64,000 nucleotides of DNA from JACDER01 sp963842575 (lineage in GTDB: Bacteria; Actinomycetota; Thermoleophilia; Gaiellales; Gaiellaceae): the NCBI GenBank assembly GCA_963842575.1, contig CAWJGS010000001.1:124001-188000 (forward strand). The letters run 5' to 3'. Shown in pieces: positions 50,748 through 59,360 of this stretch. Position numbers and translations under genes: made by a program. Position 1 is the stretch's first letter. Each line of letters starts with the position of its first letter. The notes beneath the pieces were generated by a model that saw only the letters and a list, made by a program, of their open reading frames with translations, made no database searches and was not told the origin of the DNA.

Positions 50748-51020
50748 CTACACGCCCTCGGGGACGAGCGAATCGACGCCTACGGCATACACGGTGACCG
50801 GCTGGGCCTTTCCCTTGACAAGCAGCTCGCCCTGCGCTTCGACGGCGAGTGCCCGGTAGAACTCCTGCAGGTCCTGCGCCGCGCTCGCGAGCTCGGCGAT
50901 GCGGTACAGGGCGGACTGGACTTTCTCCGTGTCACGGCGCTTGGCCTCGGCCCTCTCGGGCTCGGCCAGCCGCCGCCGCGCCTCGGCGAGCTCCGGAGAG
51001 ATGCCGGCGTCGGATGTCAC
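50748..51020 (-). pseudogene. chimeric scrap: GAF-kinase N-terminus joined to cyclase C-terminus
   Basis: The 90 residues begin as many actinobacterial GAF sensor proteins do (EKVQSALYRIAELASAAQDL, QEFYRAL) and switch, without a frame change, to the end of a class III cyclase (GELLVKGKAQPVTVYAVG). The join is near residue 60. Neither domain core is present. It looks like a deletion junction between two regulator genes. A short real gene cannot be excluded because the frame is intact. Confidence 0.45.
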
Positions 51021-51257
51021 TGCAGCTCCACCCCCGCTCCCGCAGCTCTACAGGGCCGCGCGCGCGACATCGCGTTGTCGAATCGATCCCGCGTCACGAC
51101 GAGCAGTATCGTTGACCGCGGGAGGCCGGTCGCGCGGGAACGCTGAGCTGTGTCCGCCTGTCTCGCTGTCTCGTCGCTGCCAGACTCAATTGGTCGAGGA
51201 GGTCGGGGGCGCCGCCTCGGAGTGGGAAGATTGTCGGCGCCGCACTAGAGTGCGTTC

Positions 51258-52786
51258 ATGGAGGCTCTGGATCGCCGCCGGTTTCTGGAGCGGACGGGCC
51301 GGCTCGCGGTGATGGGGGGCGCGTTGGGGGCGGTTGCCGCGTGGGAGGCGGGAGCTGCGCGGCGGCCGGGCGACCGCCGCCTGCGGGAGTTGGCCCGGGA
51401 GCTTCGTGGTTCGGTGGTTACCAGCGCCAGCGGCGCCTATGCGCGCGCCAGGCTGCCGTACAACACGCGCTTCGACAGCGCTCACCCCTGGGCGATCGTG
51501 TACTGCGAGTCGACGGAGGATGTCGAGCGAACGGTCCACTGGGCGCGGCGGCACGGGATCCGGATCGTCCCGCGCTGCGGCGGTCACTCGTACGGCGGCT
51601 ACTCGACGACGCCCCACGTGCTCGTCGACGTCACCAGAATCGACCACGTTCGCCCCAAGGCGGGCGGCAAGGCGGTCGTCGGCGCGGGCGTGCTGCTCAT
51701 CGATCTCTACGCACAGCTCGCCGCGCACGGCCTCACCGTTCCAGCCGGGACCTGTCCGAGCGTCGGGATCGCGGGGCTGACGCTCGGCGGCGGAATCGGG
51801 TTTTCGGGACGCAAGCTCGGCCTGACCTGCGACAACGTGCTCGGCGCGGTCGTGGTGACCGCAGACGGCCAGGCCCGCCACTGCGACGCGACCGAGCACG
51901 GCGATCTCTTCTGGGCCTGCCGCGGAGGCGGTGGCGGGAACTTCGGGATCGTGACGAGCTTCCGCTTCCGTGCTCATCCTGTCGATACGGTCGCCCGGTA
52001 CCAGATCGCGTGGCCGTGGGCCGACGCGCCGGCCGTCGTCGCGGCCTGGCAGGCGTTCGCGCCGCACGCGCCCGACGAGCTCTTCTCGACGCTCGTCTTC
52101 ACCACGACCGCCAAGGCGCCGGGAGCGACTCCGCGATCACCTCGGGCGGCCAGTTCTTCGGCACGGCGACTGAGCTCGAGTCGCTGATCGCGCCCCTGAC
52201 GGCGGTCGGACATCCGAAACGCGTGACCGTCACGACGCTCGGCTACTTCGATGCGGCAATGCAACAGGCACGCTGCGGCGACGGCCTGGCCGCATGTCAC
52301 CGAGCCGACAAGTTCAAGGGAGGCACGCTGCCCCGGCTGACGTTCAAGGCGAAGTCGGACTATGCAAACGTGCGCCTCTCGATGGACGCCGTCCGCACGC
52401 TCCTCTCTGCCCTAGAGTCGAACCAGGCCGATGCCGCTCTGTCCAAGGCGGAGGTGATCTTCGACGCGCATGGGGGCGTGATCAACCGCATCCCACGAAG
52501 CGCGACCGCGTTCGTGCACCGCGACTCGTTGTTCTCGATCCAGTACCTCGCAAACTGGAATGAGGGAGCTGACGCTCGTCCAAACCAGCGCTGGCTGAGG
52601 AGCCTGTACACGGCGATGCGGCCCTTCGTCTCGGGGTTCGCCTACCAGAACTACATCGACCCCGAGCTCGAGAACTGGAAGCACGCCTACTACGGCTCCA
52701 ACTTCCCGCGGCTGGTCGCGATCAAGAAGAAGTACGACCGCGACCGTCTCTTTCGCTTCGCGCAGGCGATCCCGACCCGCGTTTAG
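51258..52786 (+). CDS. Tat-exported FAD-linked oxidase, BBE family (one frameshift)
   Basis: About 509 residues. The N-terminus DRRRFLERTGRLAVMGGALG is a twin-arginine signal. The FAD domain has IVPRCGGHSYGGYS (linking His), GTCPSVGIAGLTLGGGIGFS and DLFWACRGGGGGNFGIVTSF. Near 52128 a shift joins TTAKAPG to SAITSGGQFFGTATELESLI. The C-terminal BBE segment is NYIDPELENWKHAYYGSNFP followed by KKKYDRDRLFRF. It would act outside the membrane on an alcohol, sugar or alkaloid-like substrate; none can be named. It is the main cargo between copy E and the tRNA, and a paralogue of the broken oxidase at 40315. Confidence 0.85.
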
Positions 52787-52879
52787 GTCTGGACTAACCG
52801 CCAAGAGCAGTCCCGCTCTCCTTAGCTGACAGGAGCAAAGACAGCGGCCGACTACCTCGACTGGCCGCGGAAGCCGTGT

Positions 52880-52987
52880 ACAAGGCCGAGGAGAGTAAGC
52901 GCCGTGCCGCAAGGCGCGGGTGTTTCCCTTCGGTGCAGGCACGAGCGAGGCCGAGTTCCCGTCGCTGATCATGGCTGTGTTTGCCAC
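52880..52987 (-). pseudogene. fragment resembling a phage terminase small subunit N-terminus
   Basis: A GTG at 52987 opens MANTAMISDGNSASLVPAPK then GNTRALRHGAYSPR, after which the frame degenerates. A G-N-x-x-A-L-x-H-G-A-Y-S-x-R motif is, to my knowledge, frequent at the start of actinobacterial phage small-terminase-like proteins. It is only about 36 residues and lies 70 bases from the tRNA-Lys 3' end, where a mobile element boundary would be. Confidence 0.35.
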
Positions 52988-53058
52988 TTTCTTTGCCCCC
53001 TGGCCTCGACGGCCTCAGCGCTCGAGGCGGAAATCGCGCTGAGCAGGCCTTTCAGCAG

Positions 53059-53131
53059 TGGGCCGTGAAGGATTCGAACCTTCGACCTTGGGATTAAGAG
53101 TCCCCTGCTCTACCAACTGAGCTAACGGCCC
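53059..53131 (-). tRNA. tRNA-Lys (anticodon CTT)
   Basis: Seventy-three bases fold as a full cloverleaf: acceptor GGGCCGT/ACGGCCC, D-arm GCTC/GAGC, anticodon loop CTCTTAA (anticodon CTT), variable AGGTC, T-arm GAAGG-TTCGAAT-CCTTC, discriminator A, no encoded CCA. The anticodon stem has a single G-A mismatch at its top. Its 3' half is repeated five times over the preceding 17 kb. The wecB gene diverges 20 bases away. Confidence 0.96.
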
Positions 53132-53150
53132 GCCCGCGTACTGTAGCGAG

Positions 53151-54216
53151 GTGAAAATCCTCTCAGTCGTCGGAAACCGGCCCCAATTCATCAAGGCCGC
53201 GCCCCTCTCGATCGCGCTCAGAGAGCGGGAAATCGACGAGGTGACGCTTCACACCGGGCAGCACTACGACCCCGAGTTGTCGCAGGTGTTCTTCGAGGAG
53301 CTCGGGCTCCCGGAGCCCGCGTACAGCCTCGGGATCGGCGGCCTCCCACACCAGGAGATGGTCGCCGCGATGCAGCCCGGGATCCTGGACGCGATCGCCG
53401 CCGAGCGGCCCGACTGGACGCTCGTGTACGGAGACACCGCCTCGACGCTGGCCGGCGCGCGCGCCGCAAACGGAGGCGGGCGTCCCTCTCGCCCACGTCG
53501 AATCCGGCATGCGGAGCGGCGACTGGTCGATGCCGGAGGAGCACATCCGCGTCGAGGTCGACCGCACGTCCACGCTCCTGCTCTGCCCGGACGAGCGCTC
53601 GGCGCGCCAGCTCGAGCAGGAAGGCGTCGAGGGACGGATCGAAGTCGTGGGAGACGTGATGGCGGACGCGTCCATCCGGCTCGCGCCGATCGCGCGCGAG
53701 CGCTCGACGATCCTGCGCGGCCTCGGCCTGGAGCCAGGGACCTATGTGGTCGCGACCGTCCACCGCGAGGCGAACGTCGCGCAGCCGCGTCTGGGGCGGA
53801 TCGCGGACGGGCTCAACCGCCTGAACGAGCCCGTCGCATTCCCGGCGCACCCGCGCACCCGGGCCGCACTCGCGGAGCACGACATCGAGCTCGCGCCCCA
53901 CGTCCGCCTGCTCCAGCCGCTCGGCTACCTGGATCTCGCCGCGCTGGCCTCGAACGCGCGCGTCATCCTCACCGACTCCGGCGGGCTGCAGAAGGAGGCC
54001 TACTGGTACGGCGTCCCGTGCGTGACCATGCGGCCGTCCACCGAGTGGGTGGACACGGTCGAGCTGGGAGCGAACGTGCTGGTGGACGACGACCCCGAGC
54101 GAATCGTGGCCGCCGCGCGAGGAGCACGCATGCCACACGACCTCCCGCCGCTCTACGGCGACGGGCACGCGTCGGAACGGATCGCGGAGGCGCTCTATAC
54201 CCTTGTGCCGCGATGA
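53151..54216 (+). CDS. wecB: UDP-N-acetylglucosamine 2-epimerase, non-hydrolysing (one frameshift)
   Basis: The enzyme converts UDP-GlcNAc to UDP-ManNAc. GTG start at 53151. Visible motifs are VVGNRPQFIKAAPLSIALR, LHTGQHYD, VYGDTASTLAGARA, then after a break near 53470 PLAHVESGMRSGDWSMPEEH, VATVHREAN, FPAHPRTR and ILTDSGGLQKEAYWYGVPC. About 355 residues, normal for the family. Its stop overlaps the next ATG by four bases, so it heads an operon for an acetamido sugar. The break is probably a sequencing error since both parts are well conserved. Confidence 0.9.
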
Positions 54217-55196
54217 GTGACGTGAACGTAGCCGTTGCCGGGCTGGGCTACTGGGGCCCCAACCTCGCGCGTAACTTCGACGATCTCGCGCGCCTGACGT
54301 GGATTTGCGACGCGTCGGCCGAGCAGCTGGAACGGCACGGGGCGCGCTTCCCGCAGGCGCGCACCACCCAGGACTTCGACGAGGTTCTCGGCGACGACTC
54401 GGTGGACGCGGTCGTCATCGCCACGCCCGTTCCCACCCACTTCGACCTCGCGCACCGCGCGCTCGCGGCGGGGAAGCACGTCCTCGTCGAGAAGCCGCCG
54501 GCGCTCCGGGCCGAGGAGGCTGAGCAGCTCCGCGCACTGGCTCAGGAGCGCGACCTCGTGGTCATGCCGGGCCACCTCCTGCTCTACCACCCCGGCGTCC
54601 AGAAGCTCCGGGAGCTCGTCGAGACCGGCGAGCTCGGCGAGATCCTCTGCCTGTACGGCAACCGCCAGAACCTGGGGAAGATCCGGAAGGACGAGAACGC
54701 ACTGTGGTCGCTCGGCGTCCACGACCTCTCGGTCATCCTCTATCTGATCGGCGAGGAGCCCGAGGAGGTCTGGGCGCGCGGAAATGCCTTCCTCACGCCA
54801 GGCGTCGAGGACGTCGTCTTCTGCTTCCTGCGCTTCCCTTCCGGGAAGATCGCCCACATGCACCTCTCCTGGCTCGACCCGCACAAGATGCGGAAGATCA
54901 CGGTCGTGGGGAAAGAGAAGATGGCCGTCTTCGACGACATGGAGCTGGAGCGCAAGATGACGGTGTACGAGAAGGCGCCCGAGCAGCCCGCCCACACCTA
55001 CGGCGAGTGGCGTACGCGGACCGGGGACATCTGGTGTCCGAAGATCCCGAACGACGAGCCGCTGCGGCTCGAATGCGAGTACTTCCTCTGTCTCGTCCAG
55101 GGCGACGGCGACCGCGACCGCGTGGCGGCCGACGGGCTTGCCGTCGTGCGCGCGCTCGAGCAGCTTCAAGCCTCGCTCGAGGCCGTCCCGGCGTGA
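54213..55196 (+). CDS. Gfo/Idh/MocA-type sugar dehydrogenase (WlbA/WbpB-like)
   Basis: This 327-residue NAD-dependent enzyme has the N-terminal Rossmann fold (NVAVAGLGYWGPNLARNF), the catalytic HVLVEKPPALRAEEAEQL and the C-terminal sheet domain (GHLLLYHPGVQKLRELVETG, WSLGVHDLSVILYLIGEEPE). Homologues oxidise C3 of UDP-GlcNAcA or related sugars on the way to 2,3-diacetamido sugars. It overlaps the neighbouring genes by four bases on both sides, supporting a single pathway. Confidence 0.88.
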   Translation: MSDVNVAVAGLGYWGPNLARNFDDLARLTWICDASAEQLERHGARFPQARTTQDFDEVLGDDSVDAVVIATPVPTHFDLAHRALAAGKHVLVEKPPALRAEEAEQLRALAQERDLVVMPGHLLLYHPGVQKLRELVETGELGEILCLYGNRQNLGKIRKDENALWSLGVHDLSVILYLIGEEPEEVWARGNAFLTPGVEDVVFCFLRFPSGKIAHMHLSWLDPHKMRKITVVGKEKMAVFDDMELERKMTVYEKAPEQPAHTYGEWRTRTGDIWCPKIPNDEPLRLECEYFLCLVQGDGDRDRVAADGLAVVRALEQLQASLEAVPA

Positions 55197-55831
55197 TCGC
55201 CGACACCGCGATCGTCTACCCCGGGACGGTGGTGGCCGACGACGTCCAGATCCACGATTACGCCGTCGTGGGAAAGCAGCCGGCGCTCTCCCCACGCTCC
55301 ACGGCTGCGCGGGAGGAGCTGCCGCCGCTGGAGATCGGACCGGGGACGATCGTCTCGACGGGCGCCGTCGTCTTCGCCGGGACGCGGCTCGGCGCACGCG
55401 TGATCGTCGGCGACCAGTCCTGCGTGCGCGAGCGCTGCGAGATCGGGGACGACGCCGTGATCGGGCGCGGCACGCTGGTCGAGAACGACACGACCGTCGG
55501 CGCCCGGGCCAAGATCCAGGCGAACGCCTACGTCACCGCGTACTCGACCCTCGAGGACGATGTCTTCATCGCGCCCTGCGTGATCACGACAAACGACAAC
55601 TACATGGGGCGCACCGAGAAGCGGCACGCTCTGCGCAGGGGGCCGACGATCCGACGCGGCGCGCGCGTCGGCGGAGGAGCGGTGTTGCTGCCGGGGATCG
55701 AGATCGGCGAGGAGGCATTCGTCGGGGCGGGCGCGGTCGTGCTCGGCGACGTCCCGCCCCGGGCCGTCATGGTCGGCAACCCCGCGCGGCAGATCCGTGA
55801 CGTGCCGGACGACGAGCTGCTGGGCGCTTAG
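55193..55831 (+). CDS. left-handed beta-helix N-acetyltransferase (WlbB/WbpD-like)
   Basis: A 212-residue hexapeptide-repeat protein: IADTAIVYPGTVVADDVQIH, VIVGDQSCVRERCEIGDDAV, VIGRGTLVENDTTVGARAKI and CVITTNDNYMGRTEKRHALR, ending VPPRAVMVGNPARQI. The N-D-N-Y-M-G-R-T segment is common to sugar-nucleotide N-acetyltransferases of the WbpD/WlbB group. GTG start at 55193 overlaps the upstream stop. With wecB and the dehydrogenase it fits a diacetamido-sugar route, but the expected aminotransferase is not in the window. Confidence 0.87.
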   Translation: MIADTAIVYPGTVVADDVQIHDYAVVGKQPALSPRSTAAREELPPLEIGPGTIVSTGAVVFAGTRLGARVIVGDQSCVRERCEIGDDAVIGRGTLVENDTTVGARAKIQANAYVTAYSTLEDDVFIAPCVITTNDNYMGRTEKRHALRRGPTIRRGARVGGGAVLLPGIEIGEEAFVGAGAVVLGDVPPRAVMVGNPARQIRDVPDDELLGA

Positions 55832-56288
55832 CGCCTTCGTCCTCGCGGGATGCGGCAGCGGTAGCGAGCCGCCGCCGGCGCACACGCAGGTGGCGCACGT
55901 TCACTGGCGGGAGGCGGACGACCCGCACAATCTCCTCGGCGGTCCTGTCGTGTACCGGGTGCGGACCTTGCGCTTCGGCCCGCACGGATGGTCGGTGAGC
56001 GGCTCTGTCCTCAACCGGACGAAACAGCCGCTCCGCATCGTCTACGCACATGAGCCCGCCGGACACAACGCGTTCGGGATCCGGGTCGGCGAAGCCCCCG
56101 GCCTGGCAGTGCGGTTCCGGCCGCCGGTACCGACCCTCCTACGCCCGGGAGAGGGATGGACCGGCACGTTCTCCGGCCCGGACGGACTGGCCGCGGGAAC
56201 GCTGGTCCGCGTCCAGTTCGGCCAGTTCGGGACGTTGCACGCCGACCGCTACACCTGGGTCACCGACCACGCTTATCGCGTGCGTTAG
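55797..56288 (+). CDS. lipoprotein of unknown function
   Basis: GTG start at 55797, within the last codons of the acetyltransferase gene, in another frame. The signal SCWALSAFVLAGC has a clear lipobox. The mature part of about 145 residues includes PVVYRVRTLRFGPHGWSVSG and SVLNRTKQPLRIVYAHEPAG, then LLRPGEGWTGTFSGPDGLAA, a beta-rich pattern like small Ig-type domains. It is co-directional with the sugar operon, and its stop overlaps the stop of the opposing fused protease by three bases. Confidence 0.7.
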   Translation: MTCRTTSCWALSAFVLAGCGSGSEPPPAHTQVAHVHWREADDPHNLLGGPVVYRVRTLRFGPHGWSVSGSVLNRTKQPLRIVYAHEPAGHNAFGIRVGEAPGLAVRFRPPVPTLLRPGEGWTGTFSGPDGLAAGTLVRVQFGQFGTLHADRYTWVTDHAYRVR

Positions 56289-59200
56289 CTCTTCCGGTAC
56301 TGGAGGGCGTACGCCCCGGAGCTCTTCGTGGTCGTCTCCACCTCGACGTAGTAGAGGCCGCCGGTCCTGGCCCTGTACGCGGAGATCTTCTGCACAGAGC
56401 CGGTGCGGGTGGACTGTGCGACGCGCTTCTTTTGTGCCGCCGGCGAGAGGTCGACGACGGTCTTCGTCCCGGGCTTCCAGAGGCCGAGGCTCGCGGTCGC
56501 GTTGGGAGGCACGGTCAGCGTCAGCCAAATGCGCTGGCCCTTGCTCAGCTTGATCGCGTAGACGTCGACCGGGTCGTCCCAGAAGTCGGTCGTGGCGTTG
56601 ATCGTGCCCTCGGACGTCCGCCAGATCCTCGACGACAGGGTCCCGGCGTCGTCATTGGGCTCGCGCACGTCCGCGCGCACGTAGTTACCGGCGGCGACAT
56701 CGCCGGCCGCGTGGGCGACGTCCAACCGGCCGGCGCCGCTCAGCCGGTCGTGGCCGACGGGGCAGGCGCGGCAGCCGGTGGTCGCGTTCATGTCCAGTGC
56801 CGAGCGCTCCAGGATGGAGCTGACCTGGTCGGATGCGAGACCCGGTCGCAAAGCCAGCACGAGCGCCGCGGCGGCGGTGACCATCGGCGCGGAGAAGGAA
56901 GTGCCCTCTGCACGGCGGAACTCGAACGGTCCGCAGTCGGAGTAACCCTGTTCGACGCACGCGCTGTTCGTCGGCTTGGTCATCGCGTACGGAAGCGTCG
57001 AGAAGATGGCCGAGCCGGGAGCCGAGACGTCGTTGTACTGCGTGTCGCGGTCGGAGAACTCGGGGACGTTCCCGCTGGAGTCGAGCGCGCTCACGCCGAC
57101 GACGTGCGGCAGCGCAGCCGGGTAGCCGGCGAAGTTCCAGGGCGAACGCGGCGCCTGGTCGGAGTTCCCGACGGCGGCGACGACGAGCACCTTCTTGCTG
57201 ACCGCGTACCGAATGGCGGACGCCTCGAGCCGGGAGTAGGTGTCGCGGCGAGGGTCGAGTGGATCACGGAGGCCGGCCAGGCTGAGGTTGATCACCCGCG
57301 CGCCCATCTTCACCGCCCACCGAATGGCGCTTGCCTCGGCGCGCAGCGGGATCGTCCCGTCGCTGCGCACGACCTTCCCGACGAGCAGCTGGACGGGGAA
57401 ACCGATCCCGGCGATCCCGATCCCGTTGTTCGTCGCCGCGGCGATCTCCCCCGCGACGAACGTCCCGTGGCCCTCCGTGTCGACCCTGGCGTTCGACGAG
57501 ACGAAGCTCTTCGAGGCGTAGATCTGCCCCTGGAACTCGGGATGCTTCCCGTCGATCCCCGAATCGATCACGGCGACCTTGACCGACGCGAACGGTGGCA
57601 GCTGCTGCCAGTAGTCGAAGGCCCGGATCTGGGCGAGGTACCACTGCTTGTTGATCAGCGGGTCGTTCGGGACGAAGGCGAGCCGGCGCGCCTTGCCGAC
57701 GACGCGCAGGACCGGCGATACGCCTGCGAGGACGCCGTGCCGCGGCGCGTAACGCGCGCGGTAGGTGGCGGGTTGCACGTCGACGGTGGCGGCGAAGCGG
57801 CCGCTCGCGTCCAGCGTCGTCGTCGTCACGTTGGTCCAGCCCGAGCCGCTGTTCCGCTGGATGGTCACCGGCGCTCCCTGAACGATCGGGCGTCCCCGGC
57901 CGCTCAGCGCGGTCGTGCTCGCTGTGGGATCGAGACGGACGTACGCGGAGACGCCGACCGTGACCGGAGCGCTCGACGCACCTGACCCCGAGACGCGGTA
58001 TGTGGCCTTGGCCTTCGCCTTCACGGGAATGGTGAAGGTGCCGCCCGGGTCCCGGTCGACCGTCGCGGCGAGCACCCACTTCCCGTTGTCGAGCCGCTCG
58101 AGCCGCGGTTTCGTGACCGCGCGCGCGATACCGGAGAGCGGCGACCCGATTCCGTACACGAGCGGCTTGGACGGCTGGTTCAGGGCGAGCACGCCGAGGG
58201 AGAAGTACGTCGAGCGGAGGCCGAGGACGTCCCGCGCGTCCCGACCCGGAGATCGTGCGCGCGCCGGCAGACGTCGTAAGCGCGATCGAGTTGACGCGCA
58301 GGGACGGGTTACGGCTCGCCCTCGCGTCCAGAATCTTCCCCGCCAGCCCGAGCCGCTTGGCGAAGTCGGCGGCGCCGTAGACGTACGGGCCCCACGAGTG
58401 GTACGGCGACACGGTGTCGTAGGGGTCGTCGACCGAGACGAGGTACGGAACGGGCTTCGAACCGGGGAAGCCATCCTGGACGGCGGCCGTCCTGCCGCCC
58501 GACGAGGCGGAGAAGTACGTGAGCGCCGGCTGCCCGCGGTAGGTGAGGATCTGGCCGGAGGTCGCCTGCACGGCGGCGTTGGTCGAGAACTGCTCCGCGT
58601 CCACTCCGCCGTAGACCTGGCTGCGCGTGTCGTCGTAGACGTCGAAGCTGCCCGACGTCTTGCGCGTAGCGACCACGAAGGAGCGGCTGGCGATTGCCTG
58701 CACCTTCAACGCCTCGTTCGGCCAACCCGGATCGACCTCCTGCGCGACGACGCCGCGGACGTACTCCTCCAGCCCCACGACGTTCACCGCCTGGAGGCCG
58801 CCGCTGCGCACCGTCACCTGGATCGAGCCGCGGTACGCGCGCCCGAGCTCGAGCGGCAACCGTCCCGGAACGAAGCGCAGTGGGCCTGGGAGCGCTCGAG
58901 GCGCGGCCGAAGCCTCCACCCGAACCTTGAGCGACGGGCCGAGCGTGTATGTCCCCGCCGCGAGCGGGTAGCTCTTGCCGCCCGCGTCACGCACGCGGAA
59001 AGGTGCCTTCGACGTAATCGCCACGCTGCTCGCGCCCGTGGCGAGGAGGACGCGGACCTGCGGCACGGTGGTCTTGCCGAGGGCCGTGCCGGGGTAGTAG
59101 TGGGAGAGGATCTTCGCGTAGCCGAAGCCATGCTTCGCATAGCCGTAGGCGCCGTCCTGTCCCATGCCGACACCGTGGCCCCAGCCGTGGCCCTTGATGA

Positions 59201-59291
59201 CGAAGGTCGGGAGGGTGGCCGCGGACGCGCCCTGAGCAGCCGTGAGCCAAATGCCCAGGACGGCACCCAGGAACGCAGGACCCCGGCTCAT
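56285..59291 (-). CDS. SpoIID/LytB-type domain fused to subtilisin-like (S8) protease (one frameshift)
   Basis: About 1000 residues. Signal peptide to about residue 25. An amidase-enhancer motif, HGWGHGVGMGQDGAYGYAKH, then the SpoIID core: NVVGLEEYVRGVVAQEVDPG, EALKVQAIASRSFVVATRKT and YFSASSGGRTAAV. Near 58245 a one-base break joins it to Ig-like linkers and then the peptidase with the triad in KVAVIDSGIDGKHPEF (Asp), DTEGHGTFVAGEIAA (His) and EGTSFSAPMVTAAAAL (Ser). A C-terminal pre-peptidase-like domain ends GLYYVEVETTTKSSGAYALQ. Both parts should act at the cell wall. If the break is real the result would be two genes with no good start for the second, so fusion is favoured. Confidence 0.82.
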
Positions 59292-59340
59292 GCTGAACGT
59301 ATGGTACGCGCGGAATCCCCCGGCATCAGGGCTCCGCGGC

Positions 59341-59360
59341 GGTCATACCCCGCTATGACC
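59341..59360. terminator. 7-bp inverted repeat over the rfbB stop
   Basis: GGTCATA (59341-59347) and TATGACC (59354-59360) are perfect arms with a six-base loop, spanning the rfbB stop codon. The stem is short and lacks a T-run; it may be a weak terminator or chance. Confidence 0.25.

Noticed and set aside
36037..53058. Integron-like cassette array
   Set aside because: The repeats are tRNA 3' ends, not attC hairpins, segments carry several genes in both directions, and no integron integrase is seen.
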